A stretch of DNA of 64,000 bases, taken from contig NZ_QFYS01000001.1 in assembly GCF_003254525.1 (NCBI RefSeq), positions 620,001 through 684,000 of the forward strand. The letters run 5' to 3'. Both the position numbers and the translations under genes were made by a program. How positions within the stretch are numbered: the first letter of the stretch is position 1; each line of letters starts with the position of its first letter. The stretch comes from Phenylobacterium kunshanense (GTDB lineage: Bacteria > Pseudomonadota > Alphaproteobacteria > Caulobacterales > Caulobacteraceae). The notes beneath the pieces are model-generated. The model saw only the letters and a program-made list of their open reading frames with translations, searched no databases and was not told the DNA's origin. Below are positions 43,605 through 51,590 of this stretch, piece after piece.

Positions 43605-45086
43605 ATGATTGAGCGGGTGCTGGTGATCGGAGCTGGCATGGCGGGACTCTGGACGGCGATGGCGCTGGCCGGACCCGGCCGCGAGGTCACGGTTCTCGAC
43701 CGCGATCCGCCACCGCCGGAGGGCGGCCCCGACACCGCGTTCCAGGATTGGCAGCGCCGCGGCGTAGGCCACCTGCGGCACAGCCATGCGTTCCTCGCCC
43801 GCCTGCGCACCCTGGTTCGGGACAAGCACCCGGCGCTGCTGGAGGCGCTGCACGCCGCCGGCGTGCGCGAGCTTGGCTTCGAGGGCTCGCTGACAGCCCG
43901 CCACAAGCAGAAGTACGTCCCCGCCCCGATCGATGGCGACCTGGCGATCCTGACCAGTCGGCGCACGACGCTTGAGCTGGTCATGCGCCGCTACGTCGAG
44001 GGGTTGGCTGGCGTAACGATGCGCCCGCAGACGTTCGTGAAGACCCTCAGGATCGAGCCCGGATCTCCGCCCACGGTCCGCGGCGTCGTCCTCGAGGACG
44101 GGACCGAACTCGACGCCGACATCGTGGTGGACGCCGCAGGCCGCACCTCCCAGGCCTACGAACAGCTCGCCGAAGCCGGCGCGGCCGTGCCCGAGACGTC
44201 CGAGCCCTGTGGAGTGGTCTACTTCACGCGCCACTACCGCCTGCTTCCGGGCCAGCAGGAACCGGCCAGGGGGCCGGGCTCGACCACCGGCGACCTCGGC
44301 TTCCTGAAGTTCGGCGTCTTCCCCGGCGACAACGGCTGCTTCTCGGTCACCCTCTGTGCGCCCGAAGTCGAGGAGGAGATGCGCAAGTCGATCGTCGACC
44401 CCGCGGTATTCGACGGCATGTGCCGCGAACTGACCGGCGTCGCGCCCTGGATCGACCCGGCCCGCGCCGAACCCACCAGCCGGGTCTTCGGCATGGGCCA
44501 GCTGGAAAGCCGCTGGCGCGAGCTGGCGCCTGGGGGCGCGCCCGTAGTGCTGGGCTTCTTCCCGGTCGGCGACTGCCTGGTGCGCACAAACCCGCTGTAC
44601 GGCCGCGGCTGTTCCTTCGCCGCGGTGAGCGCCTATGAGCTGGCGGAAAGCCTGCGCACGAGCGCGGATCCGGCTCAGCGCCTGCTCCGCTATCGCGAGG
44701 GTCTGGAGCGCGAGCTTCGCCCCTACTACGACGTCATGCGCCAGGCTGACCGCTCGGCCATCCGCCGCGCCGAGGCCGCGCTTCGCCCGCCCACCAAGGG
44801 CTCGCTCAAGGGCCGCATCGTGAAGAGCTTCCTGGAGGACGGCGTTGCCGTGGCCATCCGCGACGATGTCGAGCTGCTGCGCGAGTTCATGCGCGGCTTC
44901 CATATGCTGGAGCATCCCCAGGCCTGGCTGAAGCGGCCGAAGAACGTGGCCAAGATCGTGAAGGTCTGGGCCCGCGGCAAGAAGGCCAACGCCGATCTCT
45001 ATCCCGCCCTGGGGGCCCCAGGCCGGCGCGAACTGCTGGAGGCGGTCGGCGTCTCGGCGACGGCCGATCTTCGCCCGGCCGCCTGA
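43605..45086 (+). CDS. FAD-dependent oxidoreductase, aromatic-ring hydroxylase-like
   Basis: 493 residues. VLVIGAGMAGLWTAMALAG (4-22) is the FAD dinucleotide-binding motif, and VDAAGRTSQ the second FAD contact. FPVGDCLVRTNPLYGRGCSFAAV matches the GD motif of the FAD-binding hydroxylase and halogenase superfamily. No substrate is evident. It stands between the DsbA-like gene and fbp and may be transcribed alone. Relationship to steroid or terpenoid dehydrogenases was considered but not supported. Confidence 0.85.
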   Translation: MIERVLVIGAGMAGLWTAMALAGPGREVTVLDRDPPPPEGGPDTAFQDWQRRGVGHLRHSHAFLARLRTLVRDKHPALLEALHAAGVRELGFEGSLTARHKQKYVPAPIDGDLAILTSRRTTLELVMRRYVEGLAGVTMRPQTFVKTLRIEPGSPPTVRGVVLEDGTELDADIVVDAAGRTSQAYEQLAEAGAAVPETSEPCGVVYFTRHYRLLPGQQEPARGPGSTTGDLGFLKFGVFPGDNGCFSVTLCAPEVEEEMRKSIVDPAVFDGMCRELTGVAPWIDPARAEPTSRVFGMGQLESRWRELAPGGAPVVLGFFPVGDCLVRTNPLYGRGCSFAAVSAYELAESLRTSADPAQRLLRYREGLERELRPYYDVMRQADRSAIRRAEAALRPPTKGSLKGRIVKSFLEDGVAVAIRDDVELLREFMRGFHMLEHPQAWLKRPKNVAKIVKVWARGKKANADLYPALGAPGRRELLEAVGVSATADLRPAA

Positions 45087-45176
45087 ACCCTGGTCGGGTC
45101 CGCGCGGCGCGGGAGTTTGATCTTGCCTTCGCCGCCGACGGGCTTCACAGCCAGCGCGACAGGTGAACGGAGCCCT

Positions 45177-46166
45177 ATGCGTATGAAGACCCTGACCGAG
45201 TGGCTTTCCGGCCAGGAGACCGCCTCCGATAGACTTCGGCGCGGCGTCGAGCGGATCGGCGCGGCCTGCATCGAGATCGCGGGCCTGATCGAGCGCGCGC
45301 CTTTCGAGGGCCAGACCGGCGCCCTCGACAGCTCCAACGTCCAGGGCGAGGTGCAGAAGGCGCTGGACGTCTTGGCCAATGACGTCTTCCTCGCCCGCTG
45401 CGCAGAGGAGCCGGCCTTCGCCGCCTTCGCCTCGGAGGAACTCGACGACGTGGTGGCCGGCGCGGCCGGCGGCGACCTCCTGGTGGCCTTCGATCCCCTG
45501 GACGGCTCCAGCAACCTCGACGTCTCCATGTGCGTGGGCTCGATCTTCTCCATCCTGCCCGCCCCGGCCGGCAAGGCGGTCATCGAGGCCGTCGACTTCT
45601 TCCAGCCCGGCCGCGCCCAACTCGCCGCCGGCTACGCCCTCTATGGCCCCCAGACGATGCTGGTCCTCAGCGTCGGCGGCGAAGTGGCGGGGTTCACCCT
45701 GGACCGCGCCAGCGGCGCCTGGCTGCTGACACATCCGGCGATGCAGGTGCCCCCGGACAGCGGCGAATACGCCATCAACGCTTCCAACGAGCGCCACTGG
45801 CGTCCAGGCCTCAAGGGCTTCGTCGCCGACATGAAGGCCGGCAAGGACGGGCCTCTCCAGCGCGACTTCAATATGCGCTGGCTGGCGGCGATGGTCGCCG
45901 ACGTGCACCGCGTCCTCGTCCGCGGCGGCATATTCATCTATCCGGCTGACGCCCGTCCAAAGCTGGCCGACGGCAAGCTGCGCGTCCTCTATGAGTGCGC
46001 GCCCATGGCCTACCTGGTGGAGAAGGCCGGGGGCCTGGCCTACGCCGCCAAAGGCCCCATGCTGGACCTCCGCCCCGACACCCTGCACAAGCGCGCGCCC
46101 ATTCTCCTGGGCTCCCGCAATCTCGTCGCCAAGGCGTGGGAAGCGTCGTCCGGCGACGCGGGATAG
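45177..46166 (+). CDS. fbp: Fructose-1,6-bisphosphatase class 1
   Basis: 329 residues from ATG 45177, preceded by CGGAG at five bases. The metal-binding FDPLDGSSNLDVSMCVGSIFSI motif, ASEELDD upstream, and YPADARPKLADGKLRVLYECAPMAYL are diagnostic. It hydrolyses fructose-1,6-bisphosphate to fructose-6-phosphate in gluconeogenesis. An alternative in-frame start 60 bases upstream is less likely. Confidence 0.96.
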   Translation: MRMKTLTEWLSGQETASDRLRRGVERIGAACIEIAGLIERAPFEGQTGALDSSNVQGEVQKALDVLANDVFLARCAEEPAFAAFASEELDDVVAGAAGGDLLVAFDPLDGSSNLDVSMCVGSIFSILPAPAGKAVIEAVDFFQPGRAQLAAGYALYGPQTMLVLSVGGEVAGFTLDRASGAWLLTHPAMQVPPDSGEYAINASNERHWRPGLKGFVADMKAGKDGPLQRDFNMRWLAAMVADVHRVLVRGGIFIYPADARPKLADGKLRVLYECAPMAYLVEKAGGLAYAAKGPMLDLRPDTLHKRAPILLGSRNLVAKAWEASSGDAG

Positions 46167-46207
46167 ACGCACCGGGGCGACCGGACCCAGCCGCCCCCCC
46201 CTCGCCC

Positions 46208-47461
46208 TCAGACGAGCATGGTGTTCGGCGGCAGGCCCACCAGGCTGCGGCCCTGCAGTTCGTACGCGGTGTCCACGTCGAAGACCACGTGGGTGGCGAT
46301 CGTGTTGATGTCCCGGACCGCCCGCTGGAACGGCTGGTCCAGCATCTGGGCGCTGGAGCCGGCGGCCTCGCCCAGGCACGCCACCGCCTCGCGGCAGAGC
46401 GACACCGCGTAGGCGATCTGCGCCCGGCAGCGGATGCGTTCGGCAAGCTGCTCGGTCCCGGCCAGGGCGCCGGCGGCGACATTGTCCCGTCCGGCCTTGC
46501 GGATGATCTGCTCGGCGGCATCGATCATCACCGAGGCCCGCCCAAGCCGCATCTGGGCGGCGGGCTTGTCGGCCTGGCGCGACTGCGCGCCCATGCGCAC
46601 ATGTTGTTCCAACCGCGTCCGGTAAGCGTTCAGCGCGCATCGGGCCGCGCCCACCGCCGGAATGGCCGCGGTCATGGCCAGGAACGGCAACATCGGCATG
46701 CTGTAGAGCGGGCTGTCGTAGTCCCGCGACCCTGGCGCCTGGCCGCTGATGAGCAGGTCAAACGGCACGGTCCGGGCCTCTGGCACGAACAGGTCCTTCA
46801 CCGCGATGTCGTTGCTGCCGGTGCCGACCATGCCTGAGACGTGCCAGGTGTCGATCACCTGGGCGTCGGCGGCGGGCAGCAGGCACGTGAGCATCCGCGG
46901 CCGATCGCCCTCGCCAGGCACGATCACGCTGCCCATGATCCAGTCGGCATGCATGACGCCCGTGCCCCATTTCCAGCGCGCCGTGATCCGGTAGCCGCCG
47001 TCGACCTTCTGGGCCATGCCCGGCGGGTTACTGACCACCGGGGCGACAATGTACGGAAAGTCGCCCCCGAACAGCGCCGCCTGGGTCTCCTTCGGATAGT
47101 GCGACAGGAACCAGTTATGCTCCGCGCAGAACGCGGCCGCCCAGCCGGTGGAGGCGCAGGCCTCGGCGATGGGCAGGCTGACGTCGATGAATTGGTCGGT
47201 CGTCACCTCCAGGCCGCCGAAGACCTTCGGCACGTACATGTAGAAATAGCCGGACGCGCGAATGGCGTTCCAGATCTCATCCACCGGCCGCCGAAGGCGC
47301 TCGGCCTCACCAGCGGCCGCAGAGATACGGGGGGCCAGCGCCTTCATTCGCTCGACCAGGATCTCTGGCGTCAGGGCCGCCAGCTCGGCCGGCGAGAGCC
47401 AGTCGCCGCCCGCCGGAATGCGACGGTCGGCGAGCGGCGGGTCCTCGGTTTCGTAGGCCAT
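46208..47461 (-). CDS. Group D flavin-dependent monooxygenase, acyl-CoA-dehydrogenase fold (HsaA/HpaH-like)
   Basis: 417 residues. The acyl-CoA dehydrogenase fold is visible (VPKVFGGLEVTTDQFID, ASTGWAAAFCAEHNWFL, WKWGTGVMHADW, GTGSNDIAVKDLFVPE), but the active-site Glu region of dehydrogenases is not obvious. This matches the two-component monooxygenase oxygenase subunits such as HsaA or HpaH C2, which use reduced flavin from a separate reductase. Such a reductase is not seen nearby. It is paired with a VOC dioxygenase gene, with 12 bases between. Confidence 0.85.
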   Translation of the reverse strand: MAYETEDPPLADRRIPAGGDWLSPAELAALTPEILVERMKALAPRISAAAGEAERLRRPVDEIWNAIRASGYFYMYVPKVFGGLEVTTDQFIDVSLPIAEACASTGWAAAFCAEHNWFLSHYPKETQAALFGGDFPYIVAPVVSNPPGMAQKVDGGYRITARWKWGTGVMHADWIMGSVIVPGEGDRPRMLTCLLPAADAQVIDTWHVSGMVGTGSNDIAVKDLFVPEARTVPFDLLISGQAPGSRDYDSPLYSMPMLPFLAMTAAIPAVGAARCALNAYRTRLEQHVRMGAQSRQADKPAAQMRLGRASVMIDAAEQIIRKAGRDNVAAGALAGTEQLAERIRCRAQIAYAVSLCREAVACLGEAAGSSAQMLDQPFQRAVRDINTIATHVVFDVDTAYELQGRSLVGLPPNTMLV

Positions 47462-47472
47462 CGGCGGTGGCT

Positions 47473-48162
47473 TCAGACCGGTTCCGCGACCGGCGGCGCC
47501 GTGTAGGACGCAGCCTTGGTCAGCACCTCGTCCGGAGTCTGCAGGAGGTTCAGGTAGACCTCCTTCGGATAGACCATGTGCGGCTTGTCGGGATCATAGG
47601 CCGGCTGGGGCACCGGGCTCGGCCCCGCATAGGCGGCAGGCGCCTTGTAGCGCTGGGCCTCCTCCTTCGAGATGCCCGCCTTGGCCAGTACGGCGGGGTC
47701 GATCCAGGCGGCCGGATCCACCGGTTCCTGCGAGGTGGCGACCTCCAGCGTCATCTGGTCAGGACCGGCGAAATAGATCGACTTGCACATGCCGTGGTCG
47801 ATGGGGCCGATCACGTTGATCCCGTGGCTGCGGATCCGGTCGCGCATGGCCAGCAGGTCGGCCTCGCTGTCGACGCCGAACGCCAGGTGCTGCAGCGTGC
47901 CCGGCGCACTGGGCAGAGCGCCCGAACCAGCGTGGGTCTTGCCCACCACGATCGGGATGTCCTTCACCGCCGGAAGCTGGACGATCGAAAAGTAGCTGTG
48001 GTCGTTCATCCGCAGGAAGGCGTGCAAGCCCCCGGGTACGCCGTGCATGTCGAAGAGCGCCACCAGCGGGCAGCCCATGACCTGCGAGAAGAACTCGATG
48101 TGCTTCTTGATGTCGTCCGCCATGAAGGCGAGGTGGTGGATTCCGGTCGGATGCTGGCTCAT
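47473..48162 (-). CDS. VOC-family extradiol dioxygenase-like protein
   Basis: 229 residues with a two-module VOC core in the first 150: GIHHLAFMADDIKKHIEFF, then LQHLAFGVDSEADLLAM and MTLEVATS. The candidate metal ligands are a His in IHHLA, a His in LQHLA and the Glu in TLEV. A Pro-rich C-terminal extension (PSPVPQPAYDPDKPHMVYP) is unusual. It lies between the group D monooxygenase and a TetR gene, suggesting hydroxylation then ring opening of one aromatic substrate. It overlaps the TetR stop as ATGA. Confidence 0.8.
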   Translation of the reverse strand: MSQHPTGIHHLAFMADDIKKHIEFFSQVMGCPLVALFDMHGVPGGLHAFLRMNDHSYFSIVQLPAVKDIPIVVGKTHAGSGALPSAPGTLQHLAFGVDSEADLLAMRDRIRSHGINVIGPIDHGMCKSIYFAGPDQMTLEVATSQEPVDPAAWIDPAVLAKAGISKEEAQRYKAPAAYAGPSPVPQPAYDPDKPHMVYPKEVYLNLLQTPDEVLTKAASYTAPPVAEPV

Positions 48163-48824
48163 GTGGTCTGCTCCCTGGTCGCTCGGCTCTTTTCGGTCAG
48201 GAAGCCGCCGAGCACGGCTTCCAGGATCATGTCGTCGTGGGCGGCGCGGGCCGCCGGCGCCTCAGGGTCGACGCCGAACCCGGCGCGCAGAAGCGGCGCG
48301 AGATTGATCACGCCCGCCGCAGCGGCCTGCAGCGTGATGACGAGCTGCTCCGGCGGGAACGGCTTCAGGTCGCCCGCCGCGATCGCCTCGCGGACGATCT
48401 GCGCCAGGCGCCGGTTGCGCGGTCCGATGAGGTGACGGTCCAGCCATTCCAGTCGCTCGCCGCCGGCCATGCCTTCCAGCGCCACGATGCGCCCGAGCGC
48501 GGGATGCTTCCAGCTGATCTGCAGGAACAGGCGCATGGCCATTCGGAGCTGGACTATGGCCGGCATGTCGCGGGCCGCATCCATCAGCCGTTCCTCCTCG
48601 GCGATCACCGCCGCCAGGGCCAGCATGGCGCTGCGCCACAGGTGGGCCTTGTCTTGGAAGTGGTAGTGCAGCGTCGGCTGCGAGACCGCCGCCGCCTGGG
48701 CGATGCCGCCCAGCGTCACCCGCTCGAACCCCAGTCGCGAGAACTGGTCGAGCGCCACGTCGAGGATGCGCGAGGCGGTGGCCTCCCCCTTCGGCGTCGC
48801 AGACCATTCCGGCGTTGGCGTCAT
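48159..48824 (-). CDS. TetR-family regulator of the second aromatic cluster
   Basis: 221 residues from ATG 48824; longer readings run through an operator-like palindrome. The helix-turn-helix is SRLGFERVTLGGIAQAAAVSQPTLHYHFQDKAHL. The C-terminal helical domain fits a ligand pocket. It is divergent from the alpha/beta hydrolase gene and overlaps the VOC gene, so it is well placed to control both transcription directions through the palindrome at 48838-48858. Confidence 0.9.
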   Translation of the reverse strand: MTPTPEWSATPKGEATASRILDVALDQFSRLGFERVTLGGIAQAAAVSQPTLHYHFQDKAHLWRSAMLALAAVIAEEERLMDAARDMPAIVQLRMAMRLFLQISWKHPALGRIVALEGMAGGERLEWLDRHLIGPRNRRLAQIVREAIAAGDLKPFPPEQLVITLQAAAAGVINLAPLLRAGFGVDPEAPAARAAHDDMILEAVLGGFLTEKSRATREQTT

Positions 48825-48837
48825 CGCGATTGACTCA

Positions 48838-48858
48838 GAAATCAGATTTCCTGATTTC
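48838..48858. promoter_or_regulatory. TetR operator candidate between divergent genes
   Basis: GAAATCAG (48838-48845), ATTTC, CTGATTTC (48851-48858): perfect eight-base arms with a five-base spacer, 14 bases before the TetR start and 55 before the hydrolase start. The AT-rich sequence stands out from its surroundings. This is typical of a TetR autoregulatory operator. Confidence 0.7.
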
Positions 48859-48912
48859 ATAGTCAGGAACCGGCGCCACGACAAGCCGGGGGGCGACTTG
48901 GGAGAGAATGCA

Positions 48913-50067
48913 ATGTCGGTGGTTCGCGAGGCGTACGGGTTTGTCCATCCGGACAACAGCCGGTTGAAGGAGGTCTACGGCGGGCCCACGGGCCAGGTGT
49001 TCGTCGAGTGCATGCGCATTCGGCCGGACGTCGGCGAGTCGAAGACCGTCATCCTGTTCAGCCACCCGGTGGGCGGCGGCTCGTTCCTGCCGCTGGTCAG
49101 CGCCCTGGCCCGGGCGGGCCGGCACGTCATCTACTGCAACCCACGCTACCGGGGGAACGACACCGCCCTGATCATGGAGAAGTGCGTCCTGGACCTCGGC
49201 GCCTGCGTCGCCGACCTCAAGAAGCGGTTCGGCTACGAGAAGGTCGTCCTGGGCGGCTGGTCGGGCGGCGGCTCGCTGTCGATGTTCTACCAGGACCAGG
49301 CCGAACACCCGACCATCACCGAGACCCCGGCCGGGGATCCGGTGGACATCGCCGGCGCGAACCTCCAGCCCGCCGACGGGGTGCTGCTGCTGGCCGCGCA
49401 CATCAGCCGCTCGGTGACCATGACCGAGTGGATGGACCCCTCGATCCTCGACGAGAGCCGGCCGTTCGACCGCGACCCCGGCCTGAACATCTACGACCCC
49501 GCCTGCCCCGAGAAGGCGCCCTACTCCTCGGAATTCGTCGCCCGGTTCCGCGAGGGCCAGATCGCCCGCAACCGCCGCATCACCGCCTGGGCCAAGGCGC
49601 AGCTCGCCGAGCTGAAGGCCAAGGGCGACCCGGACGCCGAGCGCTGCTTCGTGGTCCAAGGCACCATGTGCGACGTCCGCTGGACCGACCCGACCCAGGA
49701 CCCATCCGACCGGCGGCCCTACACCTGCTACCTGGGCGATCCGAAGATCGTGAACGACGGCCCGGTGGGCCTCGGCCGCTTCACCACCCTGCGGTCTTGG
49801 CTGTCGCAATGGAGCTATGACGAGAGCCGCGCCAACGGCATCGCCAATGGCGGCCGGATCAGCTGCCCGACCCTCGTGATCAACAATACCGCTGACCTCG
49901 CCTGCACGCCCAGCCACGCCCAGCGCCTGTTCGACGCCGTGGGCTCGACGGACAAGTCGCTCGTCCACATCGAGGGGGCCGACCACTACTACGCCGAACG
50001 TCCCGACCTGCTGCCGAAGGCCGTCGCCGCCGTCGGCGGATGGCTCGACGAACGCGGGTTCGCTTGA
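48913..50067 (+). CDS. Alpha/beta hydrolase of the second aromatic cluster
   Basis: 384 residues from ATG 48913, with GGGAGAG ahead of the start; another ATG five bases earlier is out of frame. VILFSHPVGGGSFLPLVSALAR supplies the oxyanion region, GWSGGGSLS the nucleophile (S117), and IEGADHYYAERPDLL the catalytic histidine. It is longer than ordinary meta-cleavage hydrolases because of an insert between the nucleophile and acid (about 130-280). Probably cleaves a ring-fission product or an ester. The aldehyde dehydrogenase gene follows. Confidence 0.85.
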   Translation: MSVVREAYGFVHPDNSRLKEVYGGPTGQVFVECMRIRPDVGESKTVILFSHPVGGGSFLPLVSALARAGRHVIYCNPRYRGNDTALIMEKCVLDLGACVADLKKRFGYEKVVLGGWSGGGSLSMFYQDQAEHPTITETPAGDPVDIAGANLQPADGVLLLAAHISRSVTMTEWMDPSILDESRPFDRDPGLNIYDPACPEKAPYSSEFVARFREGQIARNRRITAWAKAQLAELKAKGDPDAERCFVVQGTMCDVRWTDPTQDPSDRRPYTCYLGDPKIVNDGPVGLGRFTTLRSWLSQWSYDESRANGIANGGRISCPTLVINNTADLACTPSHAQRLFDAVGSTDKSLVHIEGADHYYAERPDLLPKAVAAVGGWLDERGFA

Positions 50068-50122
50068 CCGCCGCTGCGGAAGGGGCCTCTCCTCCGGGCC
50101 AAGACTTCGCGGAGGACGCCCC

Positions 50123-51526
50123 ATGTCGGACTACAAGCTGCTCATCAACGGCCACCTCGTCGACGGCGACGCGACGCTGGAGGTGATCAACCCGGCGACC
50201 GAGGAGCCGGTGGCCGTCTGCGCCCGCGCCTCCAAGGCCCAGCTCGACCAGGCCGTGGCCGCCGCGAAGGCCGCCTTCCCGGCCTGGAGCGCCACGCCGA
50301 TCGACGAGCGCCGCAAGGCGCTTCTGGCCATCGCCGACGTGATCCAGGCCAACCTGCCCGATCTCGCCCGCCTGCTGACCCAGGAACAGGGCAAGCCGCT
50401 GCAGGACGCCATGGGCGAGGTCTTCGGCACGGCGGCCTTCTTCCGCTACTTCGCGAGCCTCGACCTGTCGCCGAAGGTGGTGCAGGACGACGCGACCTCG
50501 CGGGTCGAGATCCGCCGCCGTCCGCTGGGCGTGGTGGGCGCGATCGTGCCGTGGAACTTCCCGATGATCCTGATGGCCTTCAAGGTCCCCGCGGCCCTGC
50601 TGGCCGGCAACACAGTGGTCCTGAAGCCCGCCCCGACGACGCCGCTGACCGCGCTGAAGCTGGGCGCCCTGATCAAGGACATCCTGCCCCCTGGCGTCCT
50701 CAACATCATCACCGACGCCAACGACCTTGGCGGCGAGATGACCAAGCACCCGGACATCCGCAAGATCAGCTTCACTGGCTCGACCGAGACCGGCAAGAAG
50801 GTCATGGCCAGCGCGGCGGACGCCCTGAAGCGCGTCTCGCTGGAGCTGGGCGGCAACGACGCCCTGATCGTGCTGGACGACGTCGACCCCAAGGAGACGG
50901 CGCCCAAGGTCTACGGCGCGGCCATGCAGAACGCCGGCCAGGTCTGCATCGCGGCCAAGCGGATCTACGTGCACGAGAGCATCTACGACGCCATGTGCGA
51001 CGAGCTGGCCAAGCTCGCCAAGGAGGCCGTCGTCGGCGATGGCCTGCAGCAGGGCACACAGATGGGCCCGCTGCAGAACAAGCAGCAGTTCGAGAAGGTG
51101 CTGGGCTTCATCGAGAGCGCGAAGAAGGACGGCAAGATCATCGCCGGCGGCAACCGCAAGGGCGACAAGGGCTACTTCATCGAGCCCACCGTGGTCCGCG
51201 ACATCGCCGACGGGTCGAAGCTGGTGGACGAGGAGCAGTTCGGCCCGGTCATGCCGGTGATCAAGTACTCCGACCCCGCCGAGGCGATCGCCCGCGCCAA
51301 CGCCTCGATCTACGGCCTGGGCGGCTCGATCTGGGCCAAGGACAGCGAGAAGGCCTGGAGCCTGGCGGAGAAGATGGAAAGCGGCAGCGTGTGGGTGAAC
51401 AAGCACGCCGACCTGCAGCCCCACCTGCCCTTCGGCGGCTCGAAGTTCTCGGGCGTGGGCGTTGAGCTGGGCGAGGAGGGGCTGAAGGAATTCACCCAGA
51501 TCCAGACCCTCAACATGGCCCGCTGA
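50123..51526 (+). CDS. NAD(P)-dependent aldehyde dehydrogenase
   Basis: 467 residues. Rossmann-fold and active-site motifs are intact: VVGAIVPWNFPMI, KPAPTTPLTALKLG, FTGSTETGKKV, catalytic Glu in LELGGNDA and catalytic Cys in NAGQVCIAAKR. A GGAGG site precedes the ATG. It oxidises an aldehyde to an acid, possibly the aldehyde released in the cluster's ring-cleavage route. Substrate not predicted. Strong terminator-like stem follows. Confidence 0.94.
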   Translation: MSDYKLLINGHLVDGDATLEVINPATEEPVAVCARASKAQLDQAVAAAKAAFPAWSATPIDERRKALLAIADVIQANLPDLARLLTQEQGKPLQDAMGEVFGTAAFFRYFASLDLSPKVVQDDATSRVEIRRRPLGVVGAIVPWNFPMILMAFKVPAALLAGNTVVLKPAPTTPLTALKLGALIKDILPPGVLNIITDANDLGGEMTKHPDIRKISFTGSTETGKKVMASAADALKRVSLELGGNDALIVLDDVDPKETAPKVYGAAMQNAGQVCIAAKRIYVHESIYDAMCDELAKLAKEAVVGDGLQQGTQMGPLQNKQQFEKVLGFIESAKKDGKIIAGGNRKGDKGYFIEPTVVRDIADGSKLVDEEQFGPVMPVIKYSDPAEAIARANASIYGLGGSIWAKDSEKAWSLAEKMESGSVWVNKHADLQPHLPFGGSKFSGVGVELGEEGLKEFTQIQTLNMAR

Positions 51527-51543
51527 GGCCAGTGGCAATGCCC

Positions 51544-51577
51544 GCGGGCGGCGGCGTTGGAGGCGCCCGTCGCCCGC
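51544..51577. terminator. Terminator between convergent aldehyde dehydrogenase and TonB receptor genes
   Basis: A GC-rich inverted repeat (51544-51556 with 51564-51577, seven perfect outer pairs, then one mismatch and a small bulge) lies between the two converging stop codons and could serve both. Confidence 0.5.
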
Positions 51578-51590
51578 AGGTTCGCCGCGC

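Noticed and set aside
43443..46640. A 1065-codon open frame on the - strand
   Set aside because: It covers the FAD oxidoreductase and fbp genes on the other strand. It is a low-complexity His/Arg/Gly-rich shadow with no domain.
49880..51538. A 552-codon open frame on the - strand
   Set aside because: It is antisense to the aldehyde dehydrogenase gene, which has intact catalytic motifs.
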